NCBI GenBank assembly: GCA_028289645.1 | Contig: JANQOK010000023.1 | Span: 62,001-126,000, forward strand | Direction: 5' to 3' | Length of the DNA stretch: 64,000 nt | Source: Anderseniella sp. | Lineage (GTDB): Bacteria; Pseudomonadota; Alphaproteobacteria; Rhizobiales; Aestuariivirgaceae | Part shown: positions 38,227 to 46,557 of the stretch, piece after piece | Position numbering within the stretch: the stretch's first letter is position 1 | Layout: each line of letters opens with the position of its first letter | Translations under genes and position numbers: made by a program | The notes under the pieces: generated by a model | The model's database searches: none | The model's input: only the letters and a program-made list of their open reading frames with translations | Told to the model about the DNA's origin: nothing

Positions 38227-39534
38227 ATGAAGAAGCTTTTGATGACTGGTGTAGCCTTTGCCACTTTGGCGGGCGCTACATATACCACGACCCCGGTAGC
38301 GCATGCCGAAGACACGATGTTCGTGCCTTCGCTGAGCTATCGCACCGGCCCGTTTGCCAGTGGCGGCACACCGCTGGCCAACGGTTTTGCCGATTACTTC
38401 AACATGCTGAATGCCCGTGACGGCGGCATCGGCGGTGTCAAGATCGTCGTTGAGGAATGCGAAACCGGCTACAATGCCCAGAAAGGCGTCGAGTGTTACG
38501 AATCGACCAAGGGCAAGGGCGCGCTGGTGTACAATCCGTATTCAACCGGCATTACCCTGCAGCTCATTCCGAAAGCTCCGGTAGACAAGATTCCGGTGCT
38601 CTCGATGGGTTATGGCCTGTCGGCTGCCGCTATCGGTGAGAAGTTCCCGTGGACCTTCACCTATCCGACAAGTTACTGGAGCCAGCTGTCATCGATCCTG
38701 AAGTACATCGATGCCAATGGCGGCCTGAAGGGTAAGAAAGTCGGCTTCATCTATCTCGATGTGGGCTATGGCAAGGAACCGATCCCGCTGCTTGAGCAGC
38801 TGTCAAAGGACCAGGGTTTTGAAATCGCCAAGTTCCCCGTTGGCGTGAAGGAAATGCAGAACCAGGGGTCGCAATGGCTGAACGTGCGCAAGGAACGTCC
38901 TGACTACATGATCATGTGGGGCTGGGGCGCGATGAACGCCACGGCCGTCAAGGAAGCCGCCAAGATCAAGTATCCGCTGGACAAGTTCATCGGTAACTGG
39001 TGGGCCGGCGCCCATGCGGACCTGCGCTCGGTTGGTGAAGCGGGCAAGGGCTACAAGGCCGCCAACTTCTCCGGTATCGGTACCGACTTCCCGGCATTGC
39101 AGGACGTGATCAAGTATGTCGTCGACAAGGGCGGCAGCCAGGTGGCCAGCAAGGACCTTGTTGGGGATGTCTTGTACAACCGCGGCCTGTTCAACTCGGT
39201 ATTGATCGCCGAAGGCATTCGTGCTGCCCAGGAAAAGACCGGCAAGAAGGTCATCACAGGTGCGGACCTGCGTGACGGCTTTGAGCTGTTCGACCTGTCG
39301 GAAGCCCGTCTGAAAGAGCTCGGCCTTGAAGGCTTCACGGCTCCGATCAAGGGCTCGTGCAAGGACCACGAAGGTGCCGGCTCGGTGTTCATCCAGCAGT
39401 GGGACGGCAAGGACTGGGTGAAGATCTCGGATCCGATTGCACCGGACACTGCCGTTGTGCGCCCGCTTCTGGAAGCCGCTGCAGACAAGTACCTGGCTGA
39501 CAAGCCTGAATGGCAGACCCAGACCTGCAGCTGA
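38227..39534 (+). CDS. Liv-type ABC transporter substrate-binding protein (LivK-like)
   Basis: A 435-residue periplasmic binding protein with a Sec signal peptide (MKKLLMTGVAFATLAGAT, cleavage likely after VAHA near 27). The mature N terminus MFVPSLSYRTGPFASGG and the Cys-containing VEECETGYNAQKGVECYESTKG region are typical of the branch that goes with ligase-linked ABC systems for aromatic or organic acids, rather than true leucine-binding proteins. The AGGGAGG ribosome site at about 38215 is strong. The frame is open upstream to 38020, but only the ATG at 38227 gives a signal peptide. Confidence 0.9.
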   Translation: MKKLLMTGVAFATLAGATYTTTPVAHAEDTMFVPSLSYRTGPFASGGTPLANGFADYFNMLNARDGGIGGVKIVVEECETGYNAQKGVECYESTKGKGALVYNPYSTGITLQLIPKAPVDKIPVLSMGYGLSAAAIGEKFPWTFTYPTSYWSQLSSILKYIDANGGLKGKKVGFIYLDVGYGKEPIPLLEQLSKDQGFEIAKFPVGVKEMQNQGSQWLNVRKERPDYMIMWGWGAMNATAVKEAAKIKYPLDKFIGNWWAGAHADLRSVGEAGKGYKAANFSGIGTDFPALQDVIKYVVDKGGSQVASKDLVGDVLYNRGLFNSVLIAEGIRAAQEKTGKKVITGADLRDGFELFDLSEARLKELGLEGFTAPIKGSCKDHEGAGSVFIQQWDGKDWVKISDPIAPDTAVVRPLLEAAADKYLADKPEWQTQTCS

Positions 39535-39572
39535 TTTGCGCTTAAGCGGATCTGAAACTTAACAATACTGCT

Positions 39573-39597
39573 CCGCCTGCCTGTTCCGGGCAGGCGG
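39573..39597 (+). terminator. GC-rich stem-loop between livK and livF
   Basis: CCGCCTGCC (39573-39581) pairs perfectly with GGCAGGCGG (39589-39597) around a 7-base loop, 39 bases after the livK stop and 38 bases before the livF start. There is no T-run. Stem-loops at this position commonly protect the binding-protein message or cause partial termination; which applies here cannot be read. Confidence 0.55.
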
Positions 39598-39634
39598 GGC
39601 TTATCCTCCGATATCCAACCGAGAGCGTTTGTCC

Positions 39635-40480
39635 ATGGCCGAGACCCTTGCTGCCCAAGACACTGAAGCACAAACCGAAAAGCCGGTTTTGTCGATCAAC
39701 AATATCGAGGTGATCTACAACCACGTCATCCTGGTGTTGAAAGGTGTATCGCTGGACGTACCGCTTGGCGGCATCACGGCCCTGCTGGGCGCCAACGGTG
39801 CCGGCAAGACGACTACCCTGAAGGCAGTTTCAAACCTGCTGCGCGCAGAACGCGGTGACGTAACCAAGGGTACCATCGAATTCAAGGGTGAACGGATCGA
39901 CCAGCTGACGCCCAACGAAATGGTCAAACGCGGATGTATCCAGGTGATGGAAGGTCGGCACTGCTTTGAACACCTGACCATCGAAGACAATCTGCTGGCC
40001 GGTGCCTTCACCCGGCGTGACGGGCGGGCAGCCATCGCCCAGGACCTTGAGATGGTCTACAATTATTTTCCGCGTCTGCGCGAGCGGCGCACGTCGCTGG
40101 CCGGTTACACCTCCGGCGGCGAGCAGCAGATGTGTGCCATCGGCCGGGCACTGATGTCGCGCCCGACGACCATTCTGCTCGACGAACCCTCCATGGGGCT
40201 GGCGCCACAACTGGTGGAAGAGATCTTCGAGATCGTCAAGAAGCTGAACGAAAACGAAGGTGTGTCGTTCCTGCTGGCCGAGCAGAACACCAATATCGCG
40301 CTGCGCTACGCCAAGTATGGCTACATACTGGAAAACGGCCGTGTCGTGCTCGACGGGGAAGCTTCTGCCCTGCGCGACAATGAAGACGTGAAAGAGTTTT
40401 ATCTCGGGGTGTCGGGTGAGAACCGGCGCTCGTTCAAGAACGTCAAGGCCTACAAGCGGCGCAAGCGCTGGCTGGCCTGA
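39635..40480 (+). CDS. livF: Liv-type ABC transporter ATPase (LivF)
   Basis: A 281-residue ABC ATPase. Walker A GANGAGKTTTLKAVSNLL, signature YTSGGEQQMCAIGRALMSRP and Walker B ILLDEPSMGLAPQLVEEIFE are clear. The protein is longer than classical LivF (~235 residues): an extended N terminus and a basic tail (RRSFKNVKAYKRRKRWL), the latter typical of LivF proteins next to phenylacetate-CoA-ligase-like genes. The ATG at 39635 is preferred to a TTG six bases upstream. Confidence 0.93.
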   Translation: MAETLAAQDTEAQTEKPVLSINNIEVIYNHVILVLKGVSLDVPLGGITALLGANGAGKTTTLKAVSNLLRAERGDVTKGTIEFKGERIDQLTPNEMVKRGCIQVMEGRHCFEHLTIEDNLLAGAFTRRDGRAAIAQDLEMVYNYFPRLRERRTSLAGYTSGGEQQMCAIGRALMSRPTTILLDEPSMGLAPQLVEEIFEIVKKLNENEGVSFLLAEQNTNIALRYAKYGYILENGRVVLDGEASALRDNEDVKEFYLGVSGENRRSFKNVKAYKRRKRWLA

Positions 40481-40525
40481 GTACCGGGACGGCACTCTCG
40501 CACCAGACAGTTTGGAACTGACACT

Positions 40526-41761
40526 ATGACTTCGTATTTTGATGAGCTGGAGACGCGCGGGCCCGACGAGCGCGAGACGCAACTGTTTGCCGACCTGCCG
40601 GCCCAGATCGTATACGCTATGAGCGCGCCCGGCTGGAAAAAGTTTCTGGCCGGTGCGCAACCCTCCCGGATTACCGACAGGCCGGCGCTGGCACAGCTGC
40701 CGGTGCTGCGCAAGACCGACCTGAAAGACCTGCAGGCGGCTGAACCGCCGTTTGGCGGGTTTACGCCCGGTGGTCCGGAAACCTGGGGCAGGGTGTTCAT
40801 GTCGCCAGGGCCGATTTTTGAGCCGATGGGGCTTGCCGCCGACCCGTGGCGCGGCGCGCGGGCGCTGTTCGCAGCCGGGTTCCGGCCCGGCGACATCGTC
40901 CACAATTGCTTCGCCTACCACCTTACGCCGGGCGGCTTCATCCTTGATGAAGGCGCGCGTGCGCTGGGCTGTGCCGTCATCCCGGCCGGTATCGGCAACA
41001 CTGAACTGCAGATGGACAATATCGAGGCGCTCAAACCGGTTGGTTTCACCGGCACCCCGGACTTTCTGAAGATCCTGCAGGACAAGGCCGCAGAGGCCGG
41101 TCGCGACGTGTCATCAATCAAGCGGGCGCTGGTGTCAGGCGGCGCGCTGTTTCCAAGCCTGCGTGAAGAGTATGCCAGCCGCGGGGTCAGCGTCCTGCAG
41201 TGCTATGCCACCGCCGATGTCGGCGTGATCGCCTATGAAAGCGAGGCGATGGAGGGCATGATTGTCGATGAGGGCGTGATCCTGGAGATCGTTCGTCCGG
41301 GCACCAACGAGCCGGTTGCAGACGGTGAAGTCGGCGAGGTGGTGGTTACCAATTTCAACAAGACCTACCCGATGATCCGCTTTGGCACTGGCGACCTGTC
41401 CGCCATCCTGCCGGGCGCCAGCCCGTGCGGACGGACCAATCAGCGTATCAGGGGCTGGATGGGCCGGGCAGACCAGACCACCAAGGTCAAGGGCATGTTC
41501 GTGCATCCCTCACAGGTCGCGGACATTGGCAAGGCGCATCCCGAGCTGGGAAAACTGCGGCTTGTGGTCGGGCGCAGCAATGAACAGGACACCCTGGTGC
41601 TGAAGGCAGAATGCGGCAATCCTGCAGATGGCCTGGCGGAAGCAGTTGCCCGAACCATGCAAAAGATCTGCAAGATACGTGGACAGGTCGACCTGGTTGC
41701 CGTAGGTAGTCTGGAGAACGACGGAAAGGTGATTTCGGACGACCGTCCCGCTGCTGCCTGA
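40526..41761 (+). CDS. phenylacetate-CoA ligase-like AMP-forming enzyme
   Basis: A 411-residue adenylate-forming ligase of the PaaK type. Recognised from ALVSGGALFPSLREEYASRG, the CYATADVGVIAYES block (in place of YGxTE), GEVVVTNFNKTYPMIRFGTGDLSAI and the C-terminal MGRADQTTKVKGMFVHPSQV. PaaK proteins convert phenylacetate or similar aryl acids to CoA thioesters. The phosphate-binding loop is reduced compared with canonical PaaK (FMSPGPIFEPMG instead of a T-S-G-T-T-G type loop). It closes the liv operon, 45 bases after livF. Confidence 0.82.
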   Translation: MTSYFDELETRGPDERETQLFADLPAQIVYAMSAPGWKKFLAGAQPSRITDRPALAQLPVLRKTDLKDLQAAEPPFGGFTPGGPETWGRVFMSPGPIFEPMGLAADPWRGARALFAAGFRPGDIVHNCFAYHLTPGGFILDEGARALGCAVIPAGIGNTELQMDNIEALKPVGFTGTPDFLKILQDKAAEAGRDVSSIKRALVSGGALFPSLREEYASRGVSVLQCYATADVGVIAYESEAMEGMIVDEGVILEIVRPGTNEPVADGEVGEVVVTNFNKTYPMIRFGTGDLSAILPGASPCGRTNQRIRGWMGRADQTTKVKGMFVHPSQVADIGKAHPELGKLRLVVGRSNEQDTLVLKAECGNPADGLAEAVARTMQKICKIRGQVDLVAVGSLENDGKVISDDRPAAA

Positions 41762-41852
41762 TCTGTTAGCCAACAAATGCCGTATCCCTGACGCAAGACC
41801 CGCCATATCGGAGCCTGCGCCCGAAGGTACTCAACAGAACACCAAGACGACC

Positions 41853-42899
41853 ATGCCGGACACTGCCAACAACCGCTCGTATGCATTGCCTGCCGACCAT
41901 CCACCAGTTGTGGGTGGCAAGATAGGCATCCTGATCATGAATTTGGGTACGCCGGAAGCCACCAGCTATTGGCCGATGCGACGTTATCTGAAGGAGTTCC
42001 TGTCCGACCCGCGGGTGATCGAGACCAACCGGGCGTTATGGTGGGTCATCCTCAATGGTATCGTATTGACGTTTCGTCCCAAAAAGTCCGGCCATGCCTA
42101 TGAGCAGATCTGGAACAAGGAGCGCAACGAATCGCCGCTGAAGACCATCACCCGGTCACAATCGGAGCAATTGAGCAAGATGTACGCCGGCCATGGAGAC
42201 ATCGTGGTGGACTGGGCCATGCGCTACGGCCTGCCGCCGGTCAAGGAGCGCATCGAGCATCTGAAGAGCCTGGGCTGCGACAGGGTGGTGTTGTTTCCGC
42301 TGTACCCGCAATACTCAGCGACGACGACCGCAACTGCGCTTGACAAGACCTACGATGCGTTGAAGCAGATGCGGTGGCAACCGGCCATCCGCACGGTGCC
42401 GCCCTATCACGACGATCCGGCCTATATCGACGCACTTGCGATCAGCCTGAAGGCGCACCTGAAATCCATTGACTTCAAGCCGGATGTGGTCGTGGCGTCA
42501 TTCCATGGCCTGCCGAAATCATACCTGATGCGCGGTGACCCCTATCACTGCCATTGCCATAAGACAGCGCGGCTGCTGCGCGAACGGATGGGGATGCAGG
42601 AAGGTGAGCTGATCATCACCTTCCAGTCGCGGTTCGGCACCGAAGAATGGCTGCAACCTTACACTGACGAGACAATCGAGAAGCTGGCCACGGACGGTGT
42701 CAAGAACGTGGTCGTCATCACGCCGGGCTTTTCGTCTGATTGTGTTGAAACACTCGAGGAGATCGCCATCGGCGTCAAGGAGACCTTCGTCGAGAACGGG
42801 GGCGAGAATTTTTCGGTGGCACCGTGCCTCAATGACAGCGCGGAGTCGATCGTGATGCTCAAGCAGTTGCTTGACCGCGAGCTTGCCGGCTGGGTTTGA
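41853..42899 (+). CDS. hemH: ferrochelatase
   Basis: Inserts Fe(II) into protoporphyrin IX, the last step of heme b synthesis. The 348-residue protein has the family's NLGTPEATSYWPMRRYLKEFLSDPRVIE near 30-55, FPLYPQYSATTTATALDK, the catalytic-His region VVASFHGLPKSYLMRGDPYHCHCHKT, FQSRFGTEEWLQPYTD and VITPGFSSDCVETLEEI. Full length for alphaproteobacteria. It stands alone, 91 bases after the ligase gene. Confidence 0.96.
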   Translation: MPDTANNRSYALPADHPPVVGGKIGILIMNLGTPEATSYWPMRRYLKEFLSDPRVIETNRALWWVILNGIVLTFRPKKSGHAYEQIWNKERNESPLKTITRSQSEQLSKMYAGHGDIVVDWAMRYGLPPVKERIEHLKSLGCDRVVLFPLYPQYSATTTATALDKTYDALKQMRWQPAIRTVPPYHDDPAYIDALAISLKAHLKSIDFKPDVVVASFHGLPKSYLMRGDPYHCHCHKTARLLRERMGMQEGELIITFQSRFGTEEWLQPYTDETIEKLATDGVKNVVVITPGFSSDCVETLEEIAIGVKETFVENGGENFSVAPCLNDSAESIVMLKQLLDRELAGWV

Positions 42900-43016
42900 C
42901 GGCGCTCCAGCTTATTGTCTCCGCAAGCAGGCGAATCAAAGTAGTTTTTAACCAATCTCGGGCACTGTGCCGCGAAATGGCGGACAGGTGCATCTTTTCA
43001 GATAAGGATTGGTTCC

Positions 43017-44000
43017 ATGCTTGAAGGTTTCAGTGTTTTCGTTCTGGTGCTGCTTGCGCTGGCGGTCATAACCCTATTCAAGGCAATCACGACCGTGCCG
43101 CAGGGCTTTGAGTACACCGTCGAGAGGTTTGGCCGCTATGTGAAAACACTTGGTCCGGGACTTGGCATTATCGTGCCGTTCGTCGACCGGATCGGCTCGA
43201 AGATGAACATGATGGAACAGGTTCTGGAAGTGCCGAGCCAGGAGGTCATCACCAAGGACAACGCCATGGTGCAGGTCGATGGCGTGGCCTTCTTTCAAGT
43301 GCTGGATGCTGCCAGGGCAACCTATGAGGTCAACCGGCTGGAAAATGCCATTCTCAACATCACCATGACCAATATCCGTACCGTCATGGGCTCGATGGAC
43401 CTGGACAACCTGCTGTCGCAGCGCGACGACATCAACCATGCCATTTTGGGCGTGGTCGACCAGGCAACGTCGCCATGGGGCGTGAAGATGACCCGCATTG
43501 AAATCAAGGATATCAACCCGCCGCGTGATCTGGTCGATTCCATGGCCCGGCAGATGAAGGCAGAGCGCGACAAGCGCGCCGCTATCCTGGAAGCCCAGGG
43601 TGAGCGTGAATCAGCCATTCTGAAAGCCGAGGGCGAGAAACAGGCGATCATGCTGGATGCGGAAGGCCGGCGCGAGGCAGCGTTCCGCGATGCCGAGGCG
43701 CGTGAGCGTTTGGCAGAGGCGGAGGCAAACGCCACGCGCATGGTTTCGGTCGCCATTGCCGAGGGCGATGTTCAGGCGGTAAACTATTTCGTTGCGAACA
43801 ACTATATCACGGCGCTGGAAAGCATTGCGAAGTCACCGAACCAGAAACTGCTGATGCTGCCGGTTGAGGCATCCAGCGTTATCGGGTCGATCGCGGGCGT
43901 TGCCGAAATTGCCAAGGAGGCGTTCGGCCAAGGTGGCGGCGGTACGCAGCGGACCGGCAGCGCGCAGCGTGGAGCAAGCGTGCCGAAAGTGAAGCAGTAG
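43017..44000 (+). CDS. SPFH/stomatin-like membrane protein (QmcA type)
   Basis: A 327-residue protein with one N-terminal membrane helix (FSVFVLVLLALAVITLFKAI), then an SPFH/band-7 domain (PQGFEYTVERFGRYVKTLGPGLGIIVPFVDRIG). A long charged coiled coil follows at about 175-250, with repeats such as EAQGERESAILKAEGEKQAI and EGRREAAFRDAEARERLAEA. QmcA-type proteins form large microdomain-like assemblies, often with an NfeD partner, which is the next gene. Function in quality control is family knowledge. Confidence 0.9.
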   Translation: MLEGFSVFVLVLLALAVITLFKAITTVPQGFEYTVERFGRYVKTLGPGLGIIVPFVDRIGSKMNMMEQVLEVPSQEVITKDNAMVQVDGVAFFQVLDAARATYEVNRLENAILNITMTNIRTVMGSMDLDNLLSQRDDINHAILGVVDQATSPWGVKMTRIEIKDINPPRDLVDSMARQMKAERDKRAAILEAQGERESAILKAEGEKQAIMLDAEGRREAAFRDAEARERLAEAEANATRMVSVAIAEGDVQAVNYFVANNYITALESIAKSPNQKLLMLPVEASSVIGSIAGVAEIAKEAFGQGGGGTQRTGSAQRGASVPKVKQ

Positions 44001-44012
44001 GAGTGACAGCGA

Positions 44013-44459
44013 ATGGCTGAAATTCTGGGCTTTTTTGGAGACTGGACCTGGTGGATCATCGGCGCTTTGCTGCTGGTCAGCGAACTGGTTGCCACCAATA
44101 TTGTTCTGGTCTGGTTCGGTCTAGCCGCATTGAGCGTCGGGCTCGCCGACCTGTTTCTGGGCCTCAGCTGGCAGATGGAGGTCATTCTGTTTGTCGTGCT
44201 GTCCGTGATCTATCTGCTGCTCGGTCGGCGCTATGTCAGGACGCGGGCCACGGATGAGGTCAATGTGCCGTACCTGAACCAGCGTGTGAACGCATTCGTC
44301 GGCCGCACGGCGGTGCTGCACGAAGCCATCGTGAACGGCGAAGGCAAGGTGCGCATGGATGACGCCCTGTGGCGGGTCACCGGCACCGACGCACCGGCCG
44401 GATCCAGGGTGCGCATCACCGGCGGCTCCGGCATGGTGCTGGAAACCGAACCTGTGTGA
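44013..44459 (+). CDS. NfeD family membrane protein
   Basis: A 148-residue short NfeD protein. The N-terminal half has three hydrophobic segments (WWIIGALLLVSELVATNIVLVWFGLAALSVGLADLF, then VILFVVLSVIYLLLG). The C-terminal half is the OB-fold NfeD domain (VNAFVGRTAVLHEAIVNGEGKVRMDDALWRVTG, ending GSRVRITGGSGMVLETEP). It begins 12 bases after the SPFH gene, the usual arrangement for this pair. Confidence 0.9.
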   Translation: MAEILGFFGDWTWWIIGALLLVSELVATNIVLVWFGLAALSVGLADLFLGLSWQMEVILFVVLSVIYLLLGRRYVRTRATDEVNVPYLNQRVNAFVGRTAVLHEAIVNGEGKVRMDDALWRVTGTDAPAGSRVRITGGSGMVLETEPV

Positions 44460-44480
44460 CGGCGGCCTTGTAAACGAACC

Positions 44481-45371
44481 TCAGCCCAGCCCGCCATTTC
44501 TTTCAATAATCTGTTTCAGCGCTTGCGCAAATTGCGGACTGACGTCTCCACGTGACAGACCGAGAGCGACATTGGCTGCCAGAAACCCGACCTTGTCGCC
44601 GCAGTCGTAGGTGGTACCCTTGAACTTCAGCCCGTAGAAATCCTGCCGGTCCATCAGCTTGAGCATGCTGTCGGTCAACTGGATCTCGCCGCCGGCGCCG
44701 GCGGTCTGCTTGTCGAGCAGCTCGAATATCTGCGGCTGCAGGATGTAACGGCCTGAAATGATGAGGTTGGACGGGGCATCTTCCTGCTTCGGCTTTTCAA
44801 CCATCGAGGTGATTTCAAACCCTGTGCCGGCGTCCGCGCCGACGCCGACTACCCCGTATTTGTGCACCTGGTCGCGCGGCACCTCCTCAACGGCAATCAC
44901 ATTGCCGCCATGGGCCTCATAGACGTCCTTCATCTGAGCCAGGCAGCCGGGAGAGCCGTGGATGAACATGTCAGGCAGCAGAAGTGCAAACGGCTCATTG
45001 CCGACAAGCTCACGTGCGCACCACACCGCGTGACCCAGGCCGAGCGGCTCCTGCTGACGTGTAAAGCTGGTCTGTCCCGCACCTGGCAGGTCTGCTTCGA
45101 GGATTTCAAGCTGTGCGGTCTTGCTGCGGCGTTTCAGGGTTTCTTCAAGCTCAAACTGCTTGTCAAAATGGTCCTCGATAACCGCCTTGTTGCGGCCGGT
45201 CACGAAGATGAAATGCTCGATGCCGGCTTCACGCGCTTCGTCAACCGCCAGCTGGATGACCGGACGATCCACAATCGTCAGCATCTCCTTAGGAACAGCC
45301 TTGGTTGCCGGCAGGAAACGGGTACCAAGTCCTGCAACCGGAAACACCGCCTTTTTGATTTTCCCGTTCAT
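44481..45371 (-). CDS. galU: UTP-glucose-1-phosphate uridylyltransferase
   Basis: Makes UDP-glucose from UTP and glucose 1-phosphate, for cell-envelope polysaccharides. The 296-residue protein starts MNGKIKKAVFPVAGLGTRFLPATKAVPKEML, with the nucleotide-binding loop and the Lys of the KEML motif; later come FALLLPDMF, VGVGADAGTGFEITSMVEKP and YILQPQIFELL. I chose the ATG at 45371; the frame extends upstream to 45425 without similarity. It is divergent from galE, which uses its product. Confidence 0.95.
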   Translation of the reverse strand: MNGKIKKAVFPVAGLGTRFLPATKAVPKEMLTIVDRPVIQLAVDEAREAGIEHFIFVTGRNKAVIEDHFDKQFELEETLKRRSKTAQLEILEADLPGAGQTSFTRQQEPLGLGHAVWCARELVGNEPFALLLPDMFIHGSPGCLAQMKDVYEAHGGNVIAVEEVPRDQVHKYGVVGVGADAGTGFEITSMVEKPKQEDAPSNLIISGRYILQPQIFELLDKQTAGAGGEIQLTDSMLKLMDRQDFYGLKFKGTTYDCGDKVGFLAANVALGLSRGDVSPQFAQALKQIIERNGGLG

Positions 45372-45550
45372 GGCTGCGACACCTCCCCGCAATTGCCCCA
45401 GTGTTGTGTGAAACCTGACCGGCACGAGGCCTGATCAGTAAAGCTTTCTAAACGTTTTGTTTGGGTTTTGTTAGCACAATCGGCCGTTGAAGCAGATCCC
45501 GTGATTCGGGCAAAAACCAACGCAGACTATCCGGGGATGTGATCTCTGCA

Positions 45551-46537
45551 ATGAGTGTTCTGGTAACTGGCGGAGCAGGCTATATCGGGTCGCACATGGT
45601 GCTTGCACTGTGCGATGCAGGGCACGATGTAGTGGTGCTTGACAATCTGTCTACCGGAGCGTCCTGGGCGGTCGCACCGCAGGCCAGGCTGATTGAAGGC
45701 GACATTGGTGACGAAGAGCTGACGCTGAAGATCATCAGCGAGCACGCAGTGGATGCAATCATCCATTTTGCCGGCTCCATCATCGTGCCCGAGAGCGTCA
45801 CGGACCCGCTCGGGTATTACCTCAACAATACCGTCAAATCGCGTTCGCTGATCCACAGCGCCGTCAAGACCGGCGTGCCGCACTTCATTTTCTCTTCAAC
45901 CGCTGCCGTGTACGGCAACCCCAAGGTGATGCCGGTGTCGGAGGATGACGAGTTGTTGCCGATCTCGCCCTACGGCACCTCCAAGCTGATGACCGAGTTG
46001 ATGTTGCGCGATGTGTCCGTTGCCCATGACCTGAATTATGTCGCACTGAGGTATTTCAACGTGGCCGGTGCCGATCCGCAAGGCCGCAGCGGCCAGTCAA
46101 CACCACAGGCAACCCACCTGATCAAGGTGGCGTGCGAGACGGCACTGGGCAAACGGGATCATCTTCAGGTGTTTGGCCGTGACTATGACACCCGAGACGG
46201 CACCTGCCTGCGTGACTATATCCATGTCAGCGATCTGGTGCAGGGGCACATGGATGCGCTCACCTATCTGCGCGACGGTTCCGAAAGCCAGGTTTTCAAT
46301 TGTGGATATGGCCGGGGTTATTCGGTGCTCGACGTGATCAAGGCCGTGGAACGGGCTGCGGGCCACAAGCTGGATGTGCGTGACGCGGCAAGACGTCCAG
46401 GCGATGCGGCGGAAATCATTGCCAACGCGGATCGGGCCCGTTCGGCACTTGACTGGCAGCCTCGGCATGACGATCTGGATTTTATCGCGGCAAGTGCGCT
46501 TGCCTGGGAAAAACATCTGCAGCAGCGCAATGGCTGA
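45551..46537 (+). CDS. galE: UDP-glucose 4-epimerase
   Basis: Interconverts UDP-glucose and UDP-galactose, NAD-dependent. The 328-residue extended SDR shows VLVTGGAGYIGSHMVLALCDAGHDVVVLDNLS, HFAGSIIVPES, FSSTAAVYGNP, the YGTSK catalytic pair (Tyr and Lys) and the substrate region FNVAGADPQGRSGQ; RDYIHVSDLVQGH follows. ATG 45551 gives the Rossmann strand directly; a GTG at 45539 is in frame. It shares a 179-base divergent spacer with galU. Confidence 0.95.
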   Translation: MSVLVTGGAGYIGSHMVLALCDAGHDVVVLDNLSTGASWAVAPQARLIEGDIGDEELTLKIISEHAVDAIIHFAGSIIVPESVTDPLGYYLNNTVKSRSLIHSAVKTGVPHFIFSSTAAVYGNPKVMPVSEDDELLPISPYGTSKLMTELMLRDVSVAHDLNYVALRYFNVAGADPQGRSGQSTPQATHLIKVACETALGKRDHLQVFGRDYDTRDGTCLRDYIHVSDLVQGHMDALTYLRDGSESQVFNCGYGRGYSVLDVIKAVERAAGHKLDVRDAARRPGDAAEIIANADRARSALDWQPRHDDLDFIAASALAWEKHLQQRNG

Positions 46538-46557
46538 TGCGGGAGCTTGGTGGGACA

